Origin: DATFXM01 sp035315885 | Lineage (GTDB): Bacteria > Acidobacteriota > Blastocatellia > UBA7656 | Reading direction: 5' to 3' | Assembly (NCBI GenBank): GCA_035315885.1 | Contig: DATFXM010000105.1 | Span: 1 to 36,263, forward strand | DNA: 36,263 bases | Shown here: in pieces, positions 31,632 through 36,263 of the stretch | Layout of the letters: every line of letters begins with the position of its first letter | Position numbering within the stretch: the stretch's first letter is position 1 | Notes under the pieces: generated by a model | Told to the model about the DNA's origin: nothing | What the model saw: only the letters and a program-made list of their open reading frames with translations | Databases searched by the model: none | Made by a program: the position numbers and the translations under genes

Positions 31632-32757
31632 GAATGCCGGGCGCAACAAGCGGCGCACGATCCTGACGATGCTGAGCGTGGCGATCGCAGTGTTTCTGCT
31701 TGTAACCATGCGATCGGTGGTCACGACGCTTGACGGTATCGGTCAGCCGACTGGGGCGGAGTCGCGGCTGGTGATTCGCCGGAGCACTTCCCTGGCGGAC
31801 GCGATGCCCGAATCATACGAGGCTAAGATCAAACAGGTGCCCGGTGTCGTAGCAACTTGTCCCTCGAACTGGTTTGGCGGGGTGTACAAAGAGGACAAAC
31901 CCCAATACTTCATCGCGCAGTTTTTCGTGGACCCCAAGGAAGTCTTCGAGGTCTGGCCCGATTGGAAGCTTGCTGACGATGAGCGAGCGGCGTTTCAACA
32001 GGAACGCACCGCAGCTATTTGTGGAAGGAAACTCGCGAATAAGTTTGGCTGGAAAATCGGCGATGTGATCGAGCTTAAGGGCACATTCCTTCCGGTGAAT
32101 CCGCGGCTCACGCTTCGCGGTATCTTTACGTCCGACCCACAGCAGGAGGAGGTGCTTTACTTTCATCGGGCCTACGTCGAGGAAGCGCTAGGGCGCCCGG
32201 GACAAGTCGGGACCTACCGCATAAAGATCGACTCTCCTGCCAACGCGGCCAGGATCATGGACACGATCGATCAGATGTTCGCCAATTCATCGGCGCCCAC
32301 CAAGACCGAGACTGAAGCCGCCTTCTCCGCGGCATTTGTCTCGATGCTCGGAAACGTAAGGGGTCTTATTACGATAGTGGGACTCGTGGTGGTCTTCACG
32401 ATAAGTTTGATAGCTGCTAACTCGATGGCGATGACCGCGCGCGAGCGCTTCACCGAAGTGGCGGTCATGAAGGCCCTGGGATTCAGACCGGGTGTCGTCC
32501 TTTCGATTATGCTCTCTGAGGCGATCTTAATCGCACTGCTGGGCGGATTGCTCGGGACCATTGGCGCAAAGTTTCTTTTTTCGTTCGCTCGTCTGGAAAC
32601 CTCCGGACTTCCGTTCCTGCAGAACTTCAAAATTCTGCCTGCCACGATTGTGTTGAGTCTTTTTGTGTCCGCTCTGATCGGGCTGTTTAGCGGCGGAATC
32701 CCCGCGTGGGGCGCTGCTAAGGTGAGAATCGTGGACGGCCTGCGCCGCGTTGCATGA
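31606..32757 (+). CDS. FtsX/MacB-like ABC permease, first of a pair
   Basis: Inner-membrane protein of 383 residues: one N-terminal helix (RRTILTMLSVAIAVFLLVTM, about residues 17-36), a periplasmic domain (about 40-245), and three C-terminal helices (GLITIVGLVVVFTISLIA, ALLGGLLGTIGAKFLFSF, IVLSLFVSALIGLFSG). RERFTEVAVMKALGF between the helices is the usual FtsX cytoplasmic motif that meets the ATPase. ATG 31606 lies inside the end of the ATPase gene and has GGAGG at 31596-31600. With the next gene it likely forms a heterodimer, whereas MacB itself is one homodimeric polypeptide with the ATPase fused. The exported substrate is unknown. Confidence 0.92.
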   Translation: MKYLRLIIKNAGRNKRRTILTMLSVAIAVFLLVTMRSVVTTLDGIGQPTGAESRLVIRRSTSLADAMPESYEAKIKQVPGVVATCPSNWFGGVYKEDKPQYFIAQFFVDPKEVFEVWPDWKLADDERAAFQQERTAAICGRKLANKFGWKIGDVIELKGTFLPVNPRLTLRGIFTSDPQQEEVLYFHRAYVEEALGRPGQVGTYRIKIDSPANAARIMDTIDQMFANSSAPTKTETEAAFSAAFVSMLGNVRGLITIVGLVVVFTISLIAANSMAMTARERFTEVAVMKALGFRPGVVLSIMLSEAILIALLGGLLGTIGAKFLFSFARLETSGLPFLQNFKILPATIVLSLFVSALIGLFSGGIPAWGAAKVRIVDGLRRVA

Positions 32758-32774
32758 GCTCTGGAGAGTGATCG

Positions 32775-33938
32775 ATGGCAATACCACTGAAATACAACCT
32801 GCGCAATCTTGTTGTTCGAAAGGTCAGCACCCTGATGACCGTGGGGACGGTCGCGTTGGTGGTGGCGGTGTTCGTGGCGTTGATGTCTCTGGCAAACGGC
32901 CTGAACAGACTTCTCGTATCGACCGGCTCTCCGGAGAACCTGCTGATCATAAGAACCGGATCTCAAACGGAAGTAAATAGCCAGGTGACTCGTGATGCGT
33001 TTCAACTGATTCAGACCCTTCCCGGTGTGGCTCACGACAATCAGGGAAAGCCGCTGGCTTCGGCGGAGCTTTGTGTCCTCGTAAACCTTCCGCGCCGCGG
33101 TACCGCTGAACCGACCAACGTTACGATTCGTGGGGTTTCCGACGCAGGCTTTCAATTGCGGCCGCAGCTCAAGTTGGTCGAAGGCAGGATGTTCAAGCCG
33201 GGTGTAGGCGAGGCTATCGTCAGCAGAAAAGTCGCCGAGCGGTTTTCCGGCGCGGGAATCGGCGAGACGATTCACCTTGGCAGAGTCGACTGGACGGTGG
33301 TTGGACTGTTTGACGCGGGGGGTACCGCATTCGATTCTGAGATCTGGGCCGATTCGAATGTGGTTGCGGACGCGTTCGACCGGTCGCAGTTTTCGTCGGT
33401 CCTGGCCAAAGCCGAAAGCGTTAGCACTCGAGATCAACTGGCCAACCGGATCGAAGGGGAACAACGACTAAAGCTGGAGACAAAACCCGAGACGAAGTAC
33501 TACGAAGAACAGACGGCAGCCGCCGGTCCCATGAAAGTCCTCGGAATCTTTGTAGCAATCGTGATGGGGGTCGGAGCTTGCTTCGGCGGAATGAATACGA
33601 TGTACGCCGCAGTCGCGCATCGAACCCGCGAGATCGGAACGCTACGCGCCTTGGGCTTTTCCCGCGGGAGCATTCTGCTGTCATTTGTGATTGAGTCGAT
33701 CATCATCGCGCTTATCGGTGGAGCAGTGGGATGCCTGCTTGCGTTGCCGGTGAACGGCATAAGCACCGGAACGATGAACTTCCGCACTTTCAGCGAGCTG
33801 ACCTTCAGCTTCCGAATAACCGCCGATCTGTTGGTATCGGCGATAATCTTCTCAGCTTTTCTGGGTCTGCTTGGGGGTCTGCTTCCGTCAAGAATGGCGG
33901 CGCGCCTGCCGATCATCAAAGCGCTTCGGGAATTCTGA
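32775..33938 (+). CDS. FtsX/MacB-like ABC permease, second of a pair
   Basis: Inner-membrane protein of 387 residues with the same plan as its upstream neighbour: an N-terminal helix (LMTVGTVALVVAVFVALMSL), a periplasmic domain with the MacB-type SRKVAERFSGAGIGETI, then helices at ILGIFVAIVMGVGACFGG and two more near the C-terminus. HRTREIGTLRALGFSRG is the ATPase-facing motif. The start ATG 32775 has GGAGAG upstream and lies 17 nt after the first permease. It ends five bases from the convergent tag gene. The pair differs enough in sequence to suggest an old duplication and distinct roles in a heterodimer. Confidence 0.92.
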   Translation: MAIPLKYNLRNLVVRKVSTLMTVGTVALVVAVFVALMSLANGLNRLLVSTGSPENLLIIRTGSQTEVNSQVTRDAFQLIQTLPGVAHDNQGKPLASAELCVLVNLPRRGTAEPTNVTIRGVSDAGFQLRPQLKLVEGRMFKPGVGEAIVSRKVAERFSGAGIGETIHLGRVDWTVVGLFDAGGTAFDSEIWADSNVVADAFDRSQFSSVLAKAESVSTRDQLANRIEGEQRLKLETKPETKYYEEQTAAAGPMKVLGIFVAIVMGVGACFGGMNTMYAAVAHRTREIGTLRALGFSRGSILLSFVIESIIIALIGGAVGCLLALPVNGISTGTMNFRTFSELTFSFRITADLLVSAIIFSAFLGLLGGLLPSRMAARLPIIKALREF

Positions 33939-33943
33939 TTCAA

Positions 33944-34477
33944 TCAGACTCTCATCCATGGCGGCCGCTTTGCCGCGACTCGAGCGAAAACGGGGCAGGT
34001 CTGATCGTGAGCGCCAGGCAGGTAACCAGTGCTGATCAGAAACTCTCCAGTTATTTCGCCCCCAGTGAATAGGAACGTCTTCTTGAACAGTTTTACCCAT
34101 TGCTCCTTGCTGAGAGGGTGATGAGCATCCAGCCATCGTGCAAAAGAGCGATGCGTCTCACAGATGTCTAGAATACGCCGTGCGTTTTCAATCACTGCGT
34201 TTATTTTGAGTTCGTTTCGGATGATACCCTCGTCGTGAAGCAGCCGGTCGCGCTGGCGTTGGCCGTAAGCCGCTACGGTTCGCACGTCGAAATTCTCAAA
34301 GGCCCGGCGAAAGCCTTCACGCTTTTTCAGAATCGTAAGCCAGTTCAACCCCGCCTGATTTATTTCCAGCGCCAGCCTCTCAAACAGAGCGTTGTCTGAC
34401 CGAATCGGGAACCCGTATTCGCGCTCGTGGTATGGTCCGTGAAAAGGATGGCCGGGGGCTATCGTGCAATAACTCAA
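33944..34477 (-). CDS. tag: DNA-3-methyladenine glycosylase I
   Basis: Removes 3-methyladenine from DNA, the first step of base excision repair of alkylation damage. The 177-residue protein keeps the Tag residues at the same numbers as E. coli: zinc ligands Cys4 and His17, then His157 and Cys161 near the C-terminus; catalytic-site Glu38; and Trp46 in QAGLNW. The common YHDxEWG appears as YHEREYG. GIIRNELKINAVIENAR is the conserved middle segment. The start is TTG 34475-34477, supported by GGAGG six nt upstream and an in-frame stop just before it. It converges with the efflux operon at a five-base gap, and dinB-alkD lie divergently on its other side. Confidence 0.9.
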   Translation of the reverse strand: MSYCTIAPGHPFHGPYHEREYGFPIRSDNALFERLALEINQAGLNWLTILKKREGFRRAFENFDVRTVAAYGQRQRDRLLHDEGIIRNELKINAVIENARRILDICETHRSFARWLDAHHPLSKEQWVKLFKKTFLFTGGEITGEFLISTGYLPGAHDQTCPVFARVAAKRPPWMRV

Positions 34478-34713
34478 AACTCACCTCCAAAATTGATGTG
34501 CCTGATCGCACAGATTTCAGCGGCCGATGTCAGGTTAGCTGCATAACTCAAAGGGATCAACGACCGTTGAATCGAGGTAGTTTCACGACAACTGCGGCAA
34601 GGACGGTGCCTCGGACGGCGATGTCGCGCCGATTGTTGAAGACGCGAACGCGTGCTAGGCTCTCGTGCCGCGGACACTGTCAATACCGAGCATCAAGCCA
34701 GGAAGGGAACGAT
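34478..34713. other. divergent intergenic region between tag and dinB
   Basis: No gene, repeat or convincing promoter was recognised. The open frame that enters from the left on the plus strand has no family signs and no start with a Shine-Dalgarno. Both flanking genes must have control signals here, since they diverge. Confidence 0.4.
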
Positions 34714-35187
34714 ATGAACGACAATATAGCAAAGCAGCTCTTAGAAACCTGGAACATCAGCAACCGGATAAACCTTTACTTGCTGGACTCGGTTGAACCC
34801 GCGGAACTAAAGGATCAGTCCGCGTCGAAGGGCAGAACGGTGGGCGAGCAGTTTGCGCACGTCCATAACGTTAGATTGATGTGGATCGGGTCGTCGGCTC
34901 CCGGCTTGATGGAAGGGCTTGAAAAAATCGAGAAGGAGCAAGCGGGAGACAAGAAGCAACTTCAAAAAGGGCTTAAGGCGTCCGGGAAGGCAATCGAAGA
35001 GTTGCTCAAGAAGGGACTGGCAGAGGACAGGGTGAAGGGTTTCAAGCCGCATCCTGTGGCCTTCCTCGGTTACTTGATATCTCACGAGTCGCACCACCGC
35101 GGACAAATCGCGTTATCTCTCAAACAGGCAGGGCACGCCGTGGATAAGAAGGTGGGATATGGGCTTTGGGAGTGGGGCGTCAGGTAA
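34714..35187 (+). CDS. DinB-like four-helix metal-binding protein
   Basis: A 157-residue member of the DinB/YfiT-like superfamily. These four-helix bundles bind a metal through three His; several are thiol transferases and the first was found as a damage-induced gene in Bacillus subtilis (unrelated to DNA polymerase IV, also called DinB). His candidates are in EQFAHVHNVRLMW (His49 or His51) and LISHESHHRGQI (two of the His there). ATG 34714 has GGAAGGG upstream. The longer open frame upstream lacks family similarity. It overlaps the alkD-like gene by 29 nt, so the two are probably translated together, which hints at a shared role in alkylation or electrophile stress. Confidence 0.85.
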   Translation: MNDNIAKQLLETWNISNRINLYLLDSVEPAELKDQSASKGRTVGEQFAHVHNVRLMWIGSSAPGLMEGLEKIEKEQAGDKKQLQKGLKASGKAIEELLKKGLAEDRVKGFKPHPVAFLGYLISHESHHRGQIALSLKQAGHAVDKKVGYGLWEWGVR

Positions 35188-35872
35188 GGAGAAGACCCGC
35201 CGTGACACGGCCACGGTTACCACAACGTGTAACGAGGTGGTGGCTCGACTGGCTAAGATTAAGGTTCCGCTGCGAGCGGAGCCGATTCGCGAGGTGCGCC
35301 GGGAGTTCTCGAAACGCGTCGCCGATTGGGCGCCTGACGATGTCGTTGGCCTGGCCCTCTGCCTGCTTTCGCTTGCCGGATGGCCAAATCGACTAGTCGC
35401 GTACGAGTTGCTGACCCACAATCCCCGAGCGATGTCGGTGCTCAATTCGGCCACCGTCCAGCGTCTCGGAAAGGGCATAGACAATTGGGGAGCGGTCGAT
35501 ACGTTCTCGCTGTACGTTTCGGGCCCGGCTTGGCGAGAAGGGCAGATCCCGGACCGTTTGATCAATCAATGGGTCCGCTCGTCTGATAGATGGTTGCGCC
35601 GTGCGGCGCTGGTCTCGACCGTTGCGTTGAATTGCAAAGCGCGCGGTGAGCGTGGTGATACTGAACGGACGCTTAGTGTGTGCGAGAAGTTGCTTGGCGA
35701 CCGGGACGACATGGTGGTGAAGGCCTTGTCGTGGGCACTGCGAGAGCTTTCGAAGCGAGATCCCGAGGTAGTCAGGACTTTTTTGCAACAACATGAGAGT
35801 GAAATGGCATCGCGCATCATTCGAGAGGTTGGGAATAAGCTTAGGTCGGGGGTGAAGAATCCCCGCCATTAG
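35159..35872 (+). CDS. AlkD-like DNA alkylation repair protein
   Basis: Predicted HEAT-like-repeat DNA glycosylase of 237 residues. AlkD proteins remove bulky or charged alkylated bases without flipping them. Family signs are FSKRVADWAPDDVVGLALCLL in the second repeat region (about residues 50-70), NWGAVDTFS with the Trp-Asp pair (about 110-118), SSDRWLRRAALVS with its Arg (about 141-153), and DDMVVKALSWALRELSK (about 184-200) with the last Trp. These match the AlkD catalytic Asp and its aromatic neighbours. It starts inside the end of dinB. Its stop (35870-35872) is touched by the ACTCAGA-type repeat beginning at 35871. With tag it makes this corner rich in alkylation repair. Confidence 0.85.
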   Translation: MGFGSGASGKEKTRRDTATVTTTCNEVVARLAKIKVPLRAEPIREVRREFSKRVADWAPDDVVGLALCLLSLAGWPNRLVAYELLTHNPRAMSVLNSATVQRLGKGIDNWGAVDTFSLYVSGPAWREGQIPDRLINQWVRSSDRWLRRAALVSTVALNCKARGERGDTERTLSVCEKLLGDRDDMVVKALSWALRELSKRDPEVVRTFLQQHESEMASRIIREVGNKLRSGVKNPRH

Positions 35873-35985
35873 TCCTGAGTTCTGAGTTCTGAGTAGTAGG
35901 AGGGTTGTTGCTGAAGGGACGACCGCGCAAACGCTCAGTACTCAGGACTCAGAACTCAGGACTCAGAACTCAGAACTCAGAACTC
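35871..35985. repeat. ACTCAGA-type heptamer inverted pair
   Basis: The left arm (35871-35894, AGTCCTGAGTTCTGAGTTCT...) begins on the last two bases of the alkD-like stop codon. The right block (about 35936-35985) contains seven ACTCAGA/ACTCAGG/ACTCAGT units. The arms are unequal. It separates the alkD-like gene from the EVE-domain gene. Confidence 0.82.
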
Positions 35986-36032
35986 TAATGACGGGACGAG
36001 GCAAAGCCTCATTGACACGGGGAGTCAACGAT

Positions 36033-36050
36033 CGAAAGAGTTTCGAAAAT
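36033..36050 (+). promoter_or_regulatory. possible second 11-bp direct repeat (CGAAA)
   Basis: CGAAAGA at 36033-36039 and CGAAAAT at 36044-36050 are 11 bp apart, the same heptamer core and spacing as upstream of imuB but in the opposite orientation to the gene. A TTGACA lies at 36012-36017 without a clear -10. It may be chance in an A-rich leader. Confidence 0.25.
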
Positions 36051-36062
36051 AAGGAGACGAAT

Positions 36063-36263
36063 ATGGCTTCTAAGAAGTACTGGCTAATGAAAAGCGAGCC
36101 CTCGGCATACTCGATAGATGACCTGAAAAGAGATAAACAGACTCTATGGGATGGAGTCAGGAACTACCAGGCGCGGAACTATATGATGAATGGAATGAAA
36201 AGCGGAGACGAAGTTATTTTCTATCACTCGAACGCGGAGCCGGCAGCGGCGGTAGGAGTAATG
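36063..36263 (+). CDS. EVE-domain protein (partial, 3' end outside the window)
   Basis: The first 67 residues match the EVE family (thymocyte nuclear protein 1-like): KKYWLMKSEPSAYSIDDLKR, WDGVRNYQARNYM and GDEVIFYHSN are the usual motifs. EVE domains have a PUA-like fold and are thought to bind modified bases in nucleic acids. ATG 36063 follows AAGGAGA. The full protein is usually about 150 residues, so roughly half is here. It lies after the alkD-like gene but is separated by a heptamer repeat and probably has its own promoter. Confidence 0.92.
   Translation, partial: MASKKYWLMKSEPSAYSIDDLKRDKQTLWDGVRNYQARNYMMNGMKSGDEVIFYHSNAEPAAAVGVM

Noticed and set aside
32271..33464. Long minus-strand open frame opposite the two permeases
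   Set aside because: The plus strand encodes clear FtsX-like permeases there; the antisense translation has no family features and crosses the gene boundary.
1..36263. tRNA or rRNA genes
   Set aside because: No cloverleaf-like segment with the conserved TTCGAAT-type T-loop context and no rRNA core sequence was recognised on either strand by eye.

Overview
The window looks like a chromosomal segment of an Acidobacteriota bacterium, probably of the Blastocatellia/Pyrinomonadales type. This is an inference. It rests on a large stand-alone FtsX-like permease of the acidobacterial ADOP type, the ImuA/ImuB/DnaE2 set, a PQQ alcohol dehydrogenase with a C-terminal cytochrome, and many short-period intergenic repeats. 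No rRNA, tRNA, CRISPR array, phage gene or replication origin was seen.

Layout. Positions 1-565 hold REP-like palindromes and a 7-bp-period array, then a PQQ quinohemoprotein dehydrogenase (+). A FAD disulfide oxidoreductase (-) and selD (-) follow. Divergent from selD is a B12-binding/radical SAM gene (+), then an Nfu-type Fe-S scaffold (+). Next come an Atg22-like MFS transporter (-) and a secreted GH44 glycosidase with PKD domains (-). Then imuA-DUF72 (+), a secreted amidohydrolase (+), a secreted esterase (-), and the minus-strand run imuB - IS200-like transposase - dnaE2. ligA (+) is divergent from imuB. After that: an ADOP permease (-), an endonuclease III-like gene (+), a small conserved gene (-), a MacAB-like efflux operon of four genes (+), tag (-), dinB-alkD (+), and the start of an EVE-domain gene (+).

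Three things stand out. (1) selD and the divergent radical SAM gene both appear to be selenoprotein genes. selD has an in-frame UGA at the catalytic position (codon 12). The radical SAM protein reads through a UGA into a Cys-Sec-Ala-Glu-Pro tail and ends 54 nt later at TAG. Each UGA is followed by a hairpin placed like a bacterial SECIS. Both genes would be miscalled by standard translation. (2) The window is dense in DNA repair: imuA, imuB, dnaE2, ligA, an endonuclease III relative with altered active-site residues, tag and alkD. imuB has a well-formed promoter overlapped by three direct repeats at exact 11-bp spacing, a good candidate damage-response operator. dnaE2 carries three in-frame insertions totalling about 240 residues, one made of 8-bp repeats; imuB carries 12-, 15- and 18-bp coding repeats. 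(3) Intergenic spaces carry a family of repeats with 7-bp period but different heptamers, often as inverted pairs. They reach into several gene ends and supply stop codons.

All calls come from reading the sequence and remembered family features; no database search was run.
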